A DNA stretch of 64,000 nt from contig NC_090745.1 in NCBI RefSeq assembly GCF_036898095.1, positions 81,735,241 through 81,799,240 of the forward strand. The letters are read 5' to 3'. This DNA comes from Palaemon carinicauda (taxonomy: Eukaryota > Arthropoda > Malacostraca > Decapoda > Palaemonidae). The notes beneath the pieces are model-generated. The model was not told the DNA's origin and ran no database searches. It was given only the letters and a program-made list of their open reading frames with translations. The stretch's first letter is position 1, and each line of letters opens with the position of its first letter. Shown piece by piece: positions 53,100 to 63,684 of this stretch. The translations under genes and the position numbers were made by a program.

Positions 53100-54230
53100 G
53101 TCAGACGACTGGCTTTTAAGAGCTCCCACAAGTCGTCGCTGTCTGGAGATTCTCAAATGGACTATGGATCTGACCAAGGAACTGGGCCTCCTGGTCAATT
53201 TTGAGGAGTCTCAGCTCGTCCCATCCCAGACCATTGTCTCCCTGGGTATGGATCTTCAGAGTCGAGCTTTTCGGGCTTTTCCGTCGGCCCCAAGGATCTT
53301 CCAAGCCCTAGAATGCATCCAGAGCATGCTGAGAAGGAACCGATGCTCAGTCAGGTAGTGGATGAGTCTAACAGGGACACTTTCATCGCTGGCCCTGTTC
53401 ATCGTGTTAGGGAGACTCCACCTCCCCCCCCTTCAGTATCATCTAGCTGCTCACTGGATAAAGGACATGACGCTAGAGACGGTCTCAGTTCCTGTTTCCG
53501 AAGAGAGAAGGTCTTCTCTCGCGTGGTGTAAGAACAGCTTTCTTCTCAAGGAAGTCTACCTTTGGCTGTTCAGAAACCCGACCGCCGTCTCCTCTCGGAC
53601 GCATCAGACACGGGCTGGGGTGCGACTTTGGACGGATAAGAATGCTCGGGAACATGGAATCAGGAGCAAAGGACACTTCACATCAATTGCAAGGAGTTGT
53701 TGGCGGTTATTCTGGCCTTGATAAACTTCAAGTCCCTCCAGCTTAACAAAGTGGTGGAGGTGGACTCTGACAACACCACAGCCCTGGCTTACATCTTCAA
53801 GCAGGGAGGGACTCTTTCGTGGAAGTTGTTCTAGATCGCAAGGGACCTCCTCATCTGGTCTAAAGATCGAAAGCTCACGCTGGTAACGAGGTTCATTTAG
53901 GGTGGTATGAATGTCATGGCAGATCACCTCAGCCGCAAGGGTCAGATCATCCCCACAGAGTGGACCCTTCACAAGAATGTTTGCAGCAGACTTTGGGCCC
54001 TGTGGGGTCAGCCAACCATAGATCTGTTCGCTACCTCGATAACCTAGAGACTCCTGTTGTATTGTTCTCCGATTCCAGACCCAGCAGCAGTTCACGTGGA
54101 TGCTTTTCTGCTGGATTGGTTCCATCTCGACCTGTATGCATTCCCGCCGTTCAAGATTGTCAACAGGGTACTTCAGAAGTTCTCCTCTCGCAAGGGACAC
54201 GGCTGACGTTGGTTGGCACCGCTCTGGCCC
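53100..54230 (+). pseudogene. RT C-terminus and RNase H remnant of element F
   Basis: Starts in the middle of the RT catalytic motif (SDDWLLRAPTSRRCLEI; G reads LYLDDWLLRASTSRRCLES), continues with VSLGMDLQSRAFRAFPSAP, then a stop at 53356-53358 (relatives have Gln before WMSLTGT). RNase H is recognisable only in changing frames (SDASDTGWGATLD, then NSDNTTALAYI-like at 53765-53795). The first half of RT is missing. Confidence 0.75.
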
Positions 54231-54289
54231 GCGAGAGAATGGTTCTTAGAGGTACTGCAATGGCTGGTCAACATTCCCAGGACTCTTCC

Positions 54290-55427
54290 TCTAGGAGTGA
54301 ACCTTCTACGTCTACCTCACGTAAAGAAGGTACACCCAATCCTCCACGCTCTTCGTCTGACTGCCTTCAGACTTTCGAAAGACTCTCAAGAGCTAGGGGC
54401 TTTTCGAAGGAGGCAGCCAGAGCGATTGCCAAAGCAAGGAGAACATCCACTCTCGGAATCTATCAGTCTCAAGGGGAAGTCTTCCGTAGCTGGTACAAGA
54501 CCAATGCAGTTTCCTCAACCAGTACCACTGTAACCCAGATTGCTGACTTCCTGTTATATCTAAGGAAAGTAAGATCCCTTTCAGCTCCTACGATCAAGGG
54601 TTACAGAAGTATGTTGGCAGCGGTTTTCCGCCACAGAGGCTTGGATCTTTCCACCAACAAAGATCTACAGGACCTCCCTAGGTCTTTTGAGACCTCAAAG
54701 GAACGTCGGTTGTCCACTCCAGGCTGGAATCTAGACGTGGTCCTAAGGTTCCTTATGTCATCAAGATTTGAACCTCTCCAATCAGCCTCTTTTTAGGACC
54801 TCACGTTAAAAACTCTTTTCCTCGTGTGCTTGACAACAGCTAAAAGAGTAAGTGAGATCCACGCCTTCAGCAGGATCATTGTTTTCACATCTGAAACGGC
54901 TACATGTTCCTTGCAGCTCGGTTTTTGCTAAACGAGCTTCCTTCACGTCCTTGGCCTAAGTCGTTCGAGATCCCAAGCCTGTCCAACTTGGTGGGGAATG
55001 AACTGGAGAGAGTACTTTGCCCAGTTAGAGCTCTTAGGTACTTTCTAAAAAGGTCTTAACCTTTACGAGGACTATCAGAAGCCTTATAGTGTGCTATCAA
55101 GAAACCTTCTTTTCCAAGTTCTAAGAACTCAGTTTCTTACTATTCAGGCTTCTGATTAGAGAAACACATTCTCATCTGAAGGAAGAAGACCTTGCTTTGC
55201 TGAAGGTAAGGACACATGAAGTGGGAGCTGTGGCTACTTCTGTGGCCTTCAAACAGAGCCATTCTCTGCAGAGTGTTATGGATGCAACCTATTGGAGAAG
55301 CAAGTCAGTGTTCGCATCATTCTATCTCAAAGATGTCCAGTCTCTTTACGAGTACTGCTACACCCTGGGACCATTCGTAGCAACGAATGCAGTAGTAGGC
55401 GAGGGCTCAGCCACTACATTCCCATAA
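54290..55427 (+). pseudogene. Tyrosine recombinase remnant of element F
   Basis: Frame 53960-54796 carries the core-binding domain (FERLSRARGFSKEAARAIAK, TIKGYRSMLAAVFRHRGLDL) and stops at 54794-54796, where G continues FKDLTLKTL. Indels near 54920 and 55050 break the catalytic domain. The end is readable again at 55197-55427 with RTHEVGAVAT (Arg of HxxR replaced by Gly) and TYWRSKSVFASFYLKD with the Tyr. Inactive. Confidence 0.8.
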
Positions 55428-56149
55428 TCCCATAACCTTTTAACCTTTCTCTTGAATACTTTTTATGGGTTGTACGGTCGGCTAAGAAGCCTTCCACATC
55501 CTTGTTGATTTGGCGGGTGGTCAATTCTTTCTTGAGAAGTGCCGAGGTTAAAGGTTGTGATGAGGTCCTTTAGTATGGGTTGCAGCCCTTGATACTTTAG
55601 CACCTTTGAGTTGATTCAGCCTTCCAAGAGGAACGCTGCGCTCAGTAAGGAAGACGATCTTATTAAAGGCAGAGTAACGGTTCAAGTCGACTTCCTTACC
55701 AGGTACTTATTATTTCATTGTTATTGTGGATAACTGATTATATGAAATACGGGATACTTAGCTATCCTTTAGTCTTGTACACTGGTTTTTCACCCACCCC
55801 CCTGGGTGTGAATCAGCTACATGATCATCGGGTAAGTTTAATATTGAAAAATGTTATTTTCATTAGTAAAATAAATTTTTGAATATACTTACCCGATAAT
55901 CATGATTTAATTGACCCACCCTTCCTCCCCATAGAGAACCAGTGGACCGAGGAAAAAGTGAGGTGGCGACAACAACAAGTACTGTAGTACCTGGCCACAG
56001 GTGGCGCTTGTGAGTACACCCCCTTCTAGTATAGTGATAGCTGGCGTATCCCTCCCGTAGAATTCTGTCGGGCAACGGAGTTGACAGCTACATGATTATC
56101 GGGTAAGTATATTCAAAAATTTATTTTACTAATGAAAATAACATTTTTT

Positions 56150-56186
56150 TTTGTTTGTTTAAAATTTACATTTACGTATGTAAAAC

Positions 56187-56264
<78 letters not shown>

Positions 56265-56909
56265 GATTGTTTTCCTGCTTTGCTACGTATGTATGATTTT
56301 ATATAGATACGGTAAATAATATTTGTAATAACATATTTTATAAAAGCTTTTACTGTAATATCATTATTTATCACTTTCATCATGGCGTTAAATTCCTTAG
56401 TTTGTTAACTGAACGTACGTTATGACGCCGTCGTTTCAGGCGGTGTCATAAAGAAAAACATTTCATTTGGAAGTCCTAAGAAAAATTAAGTAAAACATTA
56501 GTAATAACCAAATCAACATACTGTACTGAATAATCAATATAATTGATGCAAAAACTAACCTATATACAGATGTGTGAATGCGTTTGTTTCTTCATTATAA
56601 TCAGAGATAAACGTAAACAAAACATTGGTTGCCATTTTTTATCGTGCTTTTTAGGTGTTTAGGAAACGCATGATATAAAATCGCCTTTAATATTTGTGCC
56701 TGTTTTAGTTTAGGGTGCTGTAGTACATGCAATAAGTGTTCTGTACATTAAAGGGTGGTTTGTTAACAGTACTACGTACAAGGGAAGGTTTTAAAAGTCC
56801 GAATATACATGTTAAATAAATAGGTAAATATGATGTCACTACTTCGCGGAATTTCACCTATCGCGGCCGCGTCTGGAACCTATCTACCGCGATAAACGAG
56901 GGTTCACTG
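56150..56909. repeat. MITE-like element with (CT)n
   Basis: The right end reads inward CAGTGAACCCTCGTTTATCG and is followed by TA at 56910-56911. The interior shares AACCTATATACAGATGT and GCATGATATAAAATC with the copy at 36000-36864. A (CT)n tract of about 36 units lies at 56191-56261. The left end was not seen; it may be cut by element F. Confidence 0.6.
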
Positions 56910-56911
56910 TA

Positions 56912-57646
56912 CATAAAAGGATTTTTATAGCTGTACTGGATCAAGTAATATACTTGAATAAATCGGGTGAAGTCAAATACTTGAATGTGGCGGGTAAAAT
57001 GACGTATGGGGTAAATGGGGAGGGGTTATAAGAAAAGAAGTAATCTTATTGGTGGAGGCGGAGTTTATGCGCAGGTGGGATGAGTTTATGCACAGAATGT
57101 CGAAAACTGCTATGTACAAACAAACGAACGAGAGCGACTACAACCGACCCGTAGAATGTCAACAAATAAATTAAAAATATACCGTTAGTATAGGATATAG
57201 ATAATTAGTGTATTTTTTCATCGGTTTATTATGCATCCAAGAAGGTAATGTATAGAGAAGAAAAGTTTTGTTTTATCATTATATACCATTTCCTCAGTAT
57301 GTTTTCCCCACCCAAAACCCCGTTTTCCCACTGGGGGTCCCTCATCAGTGGATATAGATATATGTATATTTCTGAAACTATTCATTTGCGACAGGAACGA
57401 GCATCATTTTCTAAGAGAACGGACCTTTTTCCATAGAAAAAAATAGTTTTTTCCCTAGGTTATCATGTAATACAGTACAATAATACCACAAATCTTTAAT
57501 ATCATACTGTATTATCAATTATTTTAGCGTAGATGCATAAAACCATGCAAATATCAGTAAAATATAAAGGGAAAATCTTTGTCACATTAAACGTAATCAA
57601 CCATGAATGTACCTAAATTCAATAGAGAAGTAGGGTGGATTGGTAA
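56912..57646. other. Unassigned sequence between elements F and G
   Basis: Contains a slightly GC-richer part (57030-57160) and a short ORF at 57248-57436 without family signature. No exon with splice sites was recognised on either strand. Confidence 0.35.
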
Positions 57647-58029
57647 TTTTCAATATTAAACTTACCCGATAATCATGTAGCTGTCAACTCCGTTGCCCGA
57701 CAGAATTCTACGGGAGGGATACGCCAGCTATCACAATACTAGAAGGGGGTGTACTCACCAGCGCCACCTGTGGCCAGGTACTACAGTACTTCTTGTTGAC
57801 ACCTCCTCAATTTTTCCTCTGTCGTGCTTCCGGCAAGATGTTCTGGGATACGCTTATGATCTTGGAGTATTTTCACGGCTTTTGGTGAAGTATTTCTCTC
57901 AGATTTCGGCTGTCGCTTTACTGGAAAACTTCTATATTAGCTTAGATAGCTATTATTTAGTTCTGATTAATGGTTAACGATCTTTTTGCTTGATTTGGAA
58001 TCCCCACTTGGCTAACTCTTTGATTCAAG

Positions 58030-60726
58030 ATGTCTGACATTTCACAAGGCCCACCCCATAGACGATGTAGGTCTTGTAATAGGCGTATTCCGAAGGCCTC
58101 GGTAGATCCTCACACCGCTTGTTCTGACTGTAGGGAAAGACCCTGTCAGTTGGAAGATCGATGTGAGGAATGCGCCGGACTTTCGGAACTTGATTTTGTC
58201 CGATTTCTTAAATATTCAACCAAGTTAGAGAGAGAGAGAGTTAGGAGGAGTTCTTCTCGCTCTTCACTTTTTTCCTCACCTCATGATCCCCTACCTTTTC
58301 CTCCCCCTGTAGTGGCTACCCCCGAACCTACTATTTGCCCTCAACCTGATATGTCTGTTGTTTTGCGTGCCATTCAGGCTTTAGGTGACAAAGTGGAATC
58401 GGTGGTTAGTGATCATAAGTCTCTTATGGCCGAAGTCAAGGAACTTAAGGTCAAGAGTGCAGTGGGTGGTAATAGTGCCAGTGCTGCGACAAGTGCTAGT
58501 GTCAGTGCAGTGCCAAGTGCTAGTGTCAGTGTCAGTGTGGTGCGTGAGGGTACTTCTGTGCGTGCCAGTCGTCCTCCCAGTCCGGGACCTCTTGCAAGCT
58601 CCCAAGCCCAGGGGAGAAGCAATGTCGAAGGGCAAAAGGGTTCGGCAGGCCTTGATCGGCGCACAGAAGTATCCTCGGTGGTTGCGGGCGTGTCTTCCAG
58701 AGACCGTCACTCCCACCCGCAGACGATTGAGCCCGTCTTTTACTCGTCTGCTGAAGAATTGTCAGGGAGGAAACGTTGGACTCAGGTCTCAAGACCTCTC
58801 AAACGCAGAGTCCAGACCTCAAGAGCTCTACAACCTGGCTGCAGTCATTGGATCAGCTCTGACTCGCCGCAGTCATCAGTTGAATGCACTCCTCCTAAGA
58901 GGAGTAAGGTGCTGCCGCAACAGATCTCTTCTGTTAAGGCTTTGCCTCAGCAGACCTTAGTGTCTGCCGACCCCAAGTTGACTCTACTGCAGTCCATGCA
59001 GTCACAACTTGCGGTCTTGATGCGTGAGTGTCAGGCTGAGAAGGTTACACCTCCTCCTGCGATCGCTCCGCCTAACCGCAGTCCTGTCTGCCAGGCGTAC
59101 GATGTTGAGGCTCCTCAGGATACCTTACCACGTACTGAGTTGCCAGTTTCCAGCGGTGTGCAGCTACCTCCGCCTTCCTTAAGGCAACCTCAGCAATGGG
59201 AACAGGAAGCTTATACCTTACTTCCTCCGCTTCCACTTGCGGTTCCACCAGTGAGGCAACACTCTCTTGAGGTACAACAACCTCTCCCATCCATGAGGCA
59301 GACACCTCAGCTCTCGCTGCAGCGACCTCAACCCTCCTCAAGGCGAGAGCCTCAACACCTTAGCCTTGCGCCTCAGGAACCTCAACTCGCGAGACAAGTA
59401 TTGCGTTCTGCGCAGCCACTACCTCAACTCTCGCAGCTCACACCTCAGGAACCTCAACTCGTTCCTCAGGAACCTGCTACTGCGCATCCGCTCACCTTAC
59501 AGCAAGCGCAACTCTTGAGTCAAGACACTCATGCCAGGAGTCAGCCTCCTCAACCCATGCGCCTACCTTCTGCTACTCCTTTTGACCAGCCTTTGCAGCC
59601 TGAACCTCAGGTTTTGCCTCAGCAACAGAGACTTGAGGATGAAACCACAAGCGTTTTTGCTCCCGCTCGTGCAGATTCTGCTGTTCAGCATACCTTACCT
59701 CTCACTTCGCTACACTCTGGTGATGAGGTTTCTGATGATGAGGCTGCACACCTGGATCCCTCATCAGACGTGGATGAATCCAAGTCTTCTCCGCCTCCTA
59801 TTGACTTTCGTAAGGTCCTGGCTCTTTTCAGAGAGGTATACCCAGACCATTTTGTCTCTGCTACCCCCCGCTCTCCGCCATCTGAGTTTTCGCTGGGCAT
59901 GCAGCCAGCCAAGTCAACTTATACTAAGCTCGTCTTTGCAAGGTCCTCTAAGAGAGCTTTAAGAATTTTAGGGGAGTGGTTGCAGTCTAAGCAGCAACTA
60001 GGAAAGACTTCCTTTATGTTTCCTCCGACTAAGCTCACTTCTAAAGCGGGCGTTTGGTATGCCACAGGAGAGGAACCAGGCTTGGGAGTACCTGCCTCTG
60101 CCCAGGCTGACTTCTCAAGTTTGGTAGACTCTCCTCGTAGAACAGCAATGAGGCGCTCTAAGGTTTGCTGGACCTTCTCCGATCTAGATCACTTCCTAAA
60201 GGGTGTATTTCGAGCCTTTGAGATGTTCAATTTCCTAGACTGGTGCCTGGGGGCCCTTAGCAAGAAGACCTCCCCTGCGGACAAGGACTCAGCCATGCTC
60301 TTAATGTCCTGCATGGATAAAGCTATTAGGGATGGATCTGGCGAGCTTGCTTCAATGTTTGTGTCAGGAGTGCTTAAGAAAAGGGAGCAGCTTTGTACCT
60401 TCCTTTCCTCCAGCATCACACCTTGTCAAAGGTCTCAACTCCTTTTCGCTCCGCTCTCTAAGTTCCTGTTTCCCGAAGAGCTTGTTAAGGACTTGTCTGC
60501 GGCCCTGATTCAAAAGGACATCCATGATCTTGTGGCCTCATCAGCTCGTAAGACTAAGGTTGCTCCCTCAGTCCCCAGGACTTATCGCACCCCAGTGGCT
60601 GATACTCCTGCTACGAGGTTTATTCCGCCCTTTCGTGGTAGAGCCCCCAGCCGAGGAAGCTCCCGTCCAGACTCTTCCAGGAGCAAGTCTAGGAAAGGTT
60701 CCAAGGCTTCTAAAGGCAAAAACTGA
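58030..60726 (+). CDS. Gag-like ORF1 of element G
   Basis: 898 codons. N-terminus MSDISQGPPHRRCRSCNRRI, with Cys spaced as CxxC...CxxC...C...CxxC within residues 13-50 (CSDC, RCEEC), a likely zinc-binding block. Then a coiled-coil-like segment around residues 115-140, an Ala/Ser/Val stretch, and a long Pro/Gln-rich region (about 340-540) with repeated QPLP, PQEPQL and SQLTPQEPQ. A conserved-looking region of about 570-850 (SPPPIDFRKVLALFREVYPD, ARSSKRALRILGEWLQ) precedes an RS/K-rich tail. Probably the structural, nucleic-acid-binding protein. The start is the first ATG after the terminus and is followed by the Cys block, so it is convincing. Confidence 0.85.
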   Translation: MSDISQGPPHRRCRSCNRRIPKASVDPHTACSDCRERPCQLEDRCEECAGLSELDFVRFLKYSTKLERERVRRSSSRSSLFSSPHDPLPFPPPVVATPEPTICPQPDMSVVLRAIQALGDKVESVVSDHKSLMAEVKELKVKSAVGGNSASAATSASVSAVPSASVSVSVVREGTSVRASRPPSPGPLASSQAQGRSNVEGQKGSAGLDRRTEVSSVVAGVSSRDRHSHPQTIEPVFYSSAEELSGRKRWTQVSRPLKRRVQTSRALQPGCSHWISSDSPQSSVECTPPKRSKVLPQQISSVKALPQQTLVSADPKLTLLQSMQSQLAVLMRECQAEKVTPPPAIAPPNRSPVCQAYDVEAPQDTLPRTELPVSSGVQLPPPSLRQPQQWEQEAYTLLPPLPLAVPPVRQHSLEVQQPLPSMRQTPQLSLQRPQPSSRREPQHLSLAPQEPQLARQVLRSAQPLPQLSQLTPQEPQLVPQEPATAHPLTLQQAQLLSQDTHARSQPPQPMRLPSATPFDQPLQPEPQVLPQQQRLEDETTSVFAPARADSAVQHTLPLTSLHSGDEVSDDEAAHLDPSSDVDESKSSPPPIDFRKVLALFREVYPDHFVSATPRSPPSEFSLGMQPAKSTYTKLVFARSSKRALRILGEWLQSKQQLGKTSFMFPPTKLTSKAGVWYATGEEPGLGVPASAQADFSSLVDSPRRTAMRRSKVCWTFSDLDHFLKGVFRAFEMFNFLDWCLGALSKKTSPADKDSAMLLMSCMDKAIRDGSGELASMFVSGVLKKREQLCTFLSSSITPCQRSQLLFAPLSKFLFPEELVKDLSAALIQKDIHDLVASSARKTKVAPSVPRTYRTPVADTPATRFIPPFRGRAPSRGSSRPDSSRSKSRKGSKASKGKN

Positions 60727-62785
60727 CTCTCCTCCTCTCCAGACAGCAGTAGGAGCCAGACTCAAGATCTTCTGGCAAGCCTGGGAAAAGAGAGGTGCAG
60801 ACGCCCAGTCTGTCAGTTGGCTGAGGGAGGGTTACAGGATACCATTCTGCCGCAAACCCCCTCTGACCACATCTCCCATCAACCTCTCTCCCAACTACAA
60901 GGAAAAGGACAAGAGGCTAGCGTTGCACCAGGAGGTGTCGCTCCTGTTACAGAAGAAGGCAGTGGTTATAGTCCGGGACCATCAATCCCCGGGCTTCTAC
61001 AACCGTCTCTTTCTGGTGGCCAAGAAGACAGGAGGTTGGAGACCGGTGCTGGACGTCAGCGCGCTCAATGCTTATGTCACCAAGCAGACGTTCTCTATGG
61101 AGACGACGAAGTCGGTCCTAGCAGCGGTCAGGCAGGAGGACTGGATGGTCTCGTTGGATCTGAAAGATGCTTACTTTCACGTTCCTATTCATCCAGACTC
61201 CCAACCTTTCCTGAGATTCGTTTTTGGAAAGGTTGTCTACCAATTCCAAGCCCTGTGTTTTGGCCTAAGCACAGCTCCTATGGTGTTTACGCATCTGATG
61301 AGGAATATAGCAAAATTCCTCCACTTATCGGACATCAGAGCCTCCCTTTATTTAGACGACTGGCTGTTGAGAGCCTCCACGAGTCGTCGCTGTCTGGAGA
61401 GTCTCAACTGGACTTTGGACTTGATCAAAGAACTGGGTCTGTTAGTCAATTTAGAAAAGTCCCAGCTCATTCCCTCCCAATCCATTGTGTACCTGGGAAT
61501 GGAGATTCGGAGTCAGGATTTTCGGGCTTTTCCATCGGCCCCAAGGATAAGCCAAGCCCTAGATTGCATCCTGAGCATGCTGAAGAGGAGCAGTTGCTCG
61601 GTGAGACAGTGGATGAGTCTCACAGGGACCCTTTCATCGTTGGCCCTGTTCGTCGAGCTAGGGAGACTCCACCTCCGCCCTCTCCAATTCCATCTAGCAG
61701 CTCATTGGGACAAGGGTTTGACGCTCGAAGCAGTCTCTATCCCGGTCACCAAAGAGATGAAGACCACTCTCTTGTGGTGGAAGACCAATCTCCTTCTCAG
61801 GGAGGGCCTATCGTTGGCGATTCAGACCCCCAATCTTCATCTCTTCTCGGATGCATCGGACTCGGGCTGGGGCGCGACCTTGAACGGACAGGAGTGCTCG
61901 GGAACGTGGAACGAGGAACAGGAAACGCTCCACATCAACTGCAAGGAGCTACTAGCAGTTCATTTAGCCCTATTGAACTTCAAGTCCCTCCTGCTAGGCA
62001 AGGTGGTGGAGGTGAACTCCGACAACACCACAGCCTTGGCTTACATCTCCAAGCAAGGAGGGACCCATTCGAGGAGCCTATACGAGATAGCAAGGGACCT
62101 CCTCATTTGGTCAAGAAGTCTAAACCTCACCCTAGTTACGAGGTTCATTCAGGGCAACATGAACGTCTCAGCAGATCGCCTAAGCAGAAGGGATCAGGTC
62201 ATCCCCACGGAATGGACCCTCCACAAGAGCGTGTGCAACAGACTTTGGACCTTGTGGGGTCAGCCGACAATAGATCTTTTTGCCACCTCCATGACCAAGA
62301 GACTTCCTTTGTACTGTTCCCCAGTTCCAGACCCAGCAGCTGTTCATGTGGATGCTTTTCTGCTGAACTGGTCCCATCTCGACCTTTACGCATTCCCACC
62401 GTTCAAGATCATAAACAAAGTCCTTCAGAAGTTCATCTCGCACGAAGGGACACGGCTGACGCTGGTTGCTCCCCTTTGGCCTGCAAGAGAATGGTTCACA
62501 GAGGTACTACAATGGCTGGTCGACGTCCCCAGGACTCTCCCTCTAAGAGTGGACCTTCTACGTCAACCTCACGTAGACAGGTTGCACCCAAACCTCCACG
62601 CTCTTCGGCTGACTGCCTTCAGACTGTCGAAAGATTCGCTAGAGCTAGAGGCTTTTCGAAGGAGGCAGCCAGTGCGATTGCCAGAGCAAGGAGGGTATCC
62701 ACTCGTAGAGTCTACCAATCCAAGTGGGAAGTCTTCCGGAGCTGGTGTAGAGCCAATGCAGTTTCCTCTACCAATACCTCTGTAA
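60524..62785 (+). CDS. Reverse transcriptase / RNase H ORF of element G
   Basis: 753 codons from the ATG at 60524, overlapping the end of gag by about 200 nt in another frame; residues 1 to about 70 may be untranslated. RT: YNRLFLVAKKTGGWRPVLDV, MVSLDLKDAYFHVPI (first Asp), YQFQALCFGLSTAPMVFT, LYLDDWLLR (Y276-L-D-D279). RNase H: LFSDASDSGWGATL (Asp443), INCKELLAVHLAL (Glu), NSDNTTALAYI (Asp), NVSADRLSR (Asp). The linker has IDLFATSMTKRLPLYCSPVP. All expected catalytic residues are present. Its 3' part overlaps the recombinase ORF by about 295 nt. Confidence 0.9.
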   Translation: MILWPHQLVRLRLLPQSPGLIAPQWLILLLRGLFRPFVVEPPAEEAPVQTLPGASLGKVPRLLKAKTDSPPLQTAVGARLKIFWQAWEKRGADAQSVSWLREGYRIPFCRKPPLTTSPINLSPNYKEKDKRLALHQEVSLLLQKKAVVIVRDHQSPGFYNRLFLVAKKTGGWRPVLDVSALNAYVTKQTFSMETTKSVLAAVRQEDWMVSLDLKDAYFHVPIHPDSQPFLRFVFGKVVYQFQALCFGLSTAPMVFTHLMRNIAKFLHLSDIRASLYLDDWLLRASTSRRCLESLNWTLDLIKELGLLVNLEKSQLIPSQSIVYLGMEIRSQDFRAFPSAPRISQALDCILSMLKRSSCSVRQWMSLTGTLSSLALFVELGRLHLRPLQFHLAAHWDKGLTLEAVSIPVTKEMKTTLLWWKTNLLLREGLSLAIQTPNLHLFSDASDSGWGATLNGQECSGTWNEEQETLHINCKELLAVHLALLNFKSLLLGKVVEVNSDNTTALAYISKQGGTHSRSLYEIARDLLIWSRSLNLTLVTRFIQGNMNVSADRLSRRDQVIPTEWTLHKSVCNRLWTLWGQPTIDLFATSMTKRLPLYCSPVPDPAAVHVDAFLLNWSHLDLYAFPPFKIINKVLQKFISHEGTRLTLVAPLWPAREWFTEVLQWLVDVPRTLPLRVDLLRQPHVDRLHPNLHALRLTAFRLSKDSLELEAFRRRQPVRLPEQGGYPLVESTNPSGKSSGAGVEPMQFPLPIPL

Positions 62786-63684
62786 CCCAAATAGCTGACT
62801 TCCTATTACATCTTAGGAATGAGAGATCCCTTTCAGCTCCTACGATTAAAGGGTACAGGAGTATGTTGGCTTCAGTTCTCCGCCACAGAGGTTTGGACCT
62901 TTCTTCCAACAAGGACCTTCAAGACATCCTTAAGTCTTTTGAGACTTCTAAAGAACGTCGTCTACCCACTCCAGGCTGGAATCTAGACGTAGTCTTAAGG
63001 TTCCTTATGTCACCTAGGTTCGAACCTCTCCAGTCAGCTTCCTTCAAGGACCTTACCCTCAAGACTCTTTTTCTCGTCTGCCTTGCAACAGCTAAAAGAG
63101 TCAGTGAGGTTCATGCCTTCAGCAAGAACATTGGGTTCACATCCGAATCTGCAACATGTTCTTTACAGCTCGGATTCTTAGCTAAGAATGAACTTCCTTC
63201 ACGTCCTTGGCCTAGATCGTTTGAAATTCCTAGCCTCTCCAACATGGTAGGTAACGAGCTAGAAAGAGTTCTTTGCCCTGTCAGAGCTCTGAAATATTAT
63301 CTTAATAGGTCAAAACCTATTCGAGGACAGTCAGAAGCCTTATGGTGTGCAATCAAGAAACCTTCGAGGCCCATGTCCAAAAACGGGGTTTCGTATTATA
63401 TAAGGCTTCTGATTAGAGAAGCCCATTCTCACTTGAAGGAGGAAGACCTTGCTTTGCTGAAGGTAAGGACCCACGAAGTGAGAGCCGTAGCTACTTCGAT
63501 GGCCTTTAATAAAAACCGTTCTCTGCAGAGCATAATGGATGCAACCTATTGGAGGAGCAAGTCAGTGTTTGCATCATTTTATCTTAAAGATGTCCAGTCT
63601 CTTTACGAGAACTGCTACACCCTGGGACCATTCGTAGCAGCGAGTGCAGTAGTAGGTGAGGGCTCAGCCACTACATTCCCTTAA
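62491..63684 (+). CDS. Tyrosine recombinase ORF of element G
   Basis: From the ATG at 62491 the ORF has 397 codons; a second ATG lies at 62512. The frame is open much further upstream (to 60817), but that part is antisense to no known domain and overlaps RT. Core-binding domain: RFARARGFSKEAASAIARAR, YQSKWEVFRSWCRAN, TIKGYRSMLASVLRHRGLDL. Catalytic domain: ATAKRVSEVHAF (R203), RTHEVRAVAT (H328, R331), TYWRSKSVFASFYLKD (W354, Tyr364). This is the complete Arg-His-Arg-Trp/His-Tyr set. The enzyme would integrate a circular intermediate without target duplications, as for the DIRS class. Confidence 0.9.
   Translation: MVHRGTTMAGRRPQDSPSKSGPSTSTSRRQVAPKPPRSSADCLQTVERFARARGFSKEAASAIARARRVSTRRVYQSKWEVFRSWCRANAVSSTNTSVTQIADFLLHLRNERSLSAPTIKGYRSMLASVLRHRGLDLSSNKDLQDILKSFETSKERRLPTPGWNLDVVLRFLMSPRFEPLQSASFKDLTLKTLFLVCLATAKRVSEVHAFSKNIGFTSESATCSLQLGFLAKNELPSRPWPRSFEIPSLSNMVGNELERVLCPVRALKYYLNRSKPIRGQSEALWCAIKKPSRPMSKNGVSYYIRLLIREAHSHLKEEDLALLKVRTHEVRAVATSMAFNKNRSLQSIMDATYWRSKSVFASFYLKDVQSLYENCYTLGPFVAASAVVGEGSATTFP

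Larger units (their letters stand above)
49540..56144 (+). mobile_element. DIRS-like element F, full length, decayed
   Basis: Inverted termini at 49540-49720 and about 55950-56144 share TACCCGATAATCATG, GGGAGGGATACGCCAGCTAT and GGCCACAGGTGGCGCTTGTG in reverse orientation. The ICR at about 55810-55920 contains the complement of the left end (GGGTAAGTTTAATATTGAAA) followed by that of the right end (ATTTTTGAATATACTTACCC). It belongs to the same family as G, with long near-identical stretches, but its gag N-terminus and the first half of RT are replaced by other sequence and the recombinase carries stops. Confidence 0.9.

Noticed and set aside
58385..58960. Plus-strand 191-residue ORF and minus-strand 111-residue ORF within the gag of G
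   Set aside because: Shadow frames of the gag ORF; also present in F because the DNA is nearly identical there.
60817..62490. 955-residue ORF as a single protein
   Set aside because: Its first about 558 codons overlap the conserved RT/RNase H frame and show no domain; only the part from about 62491 is recombinase.
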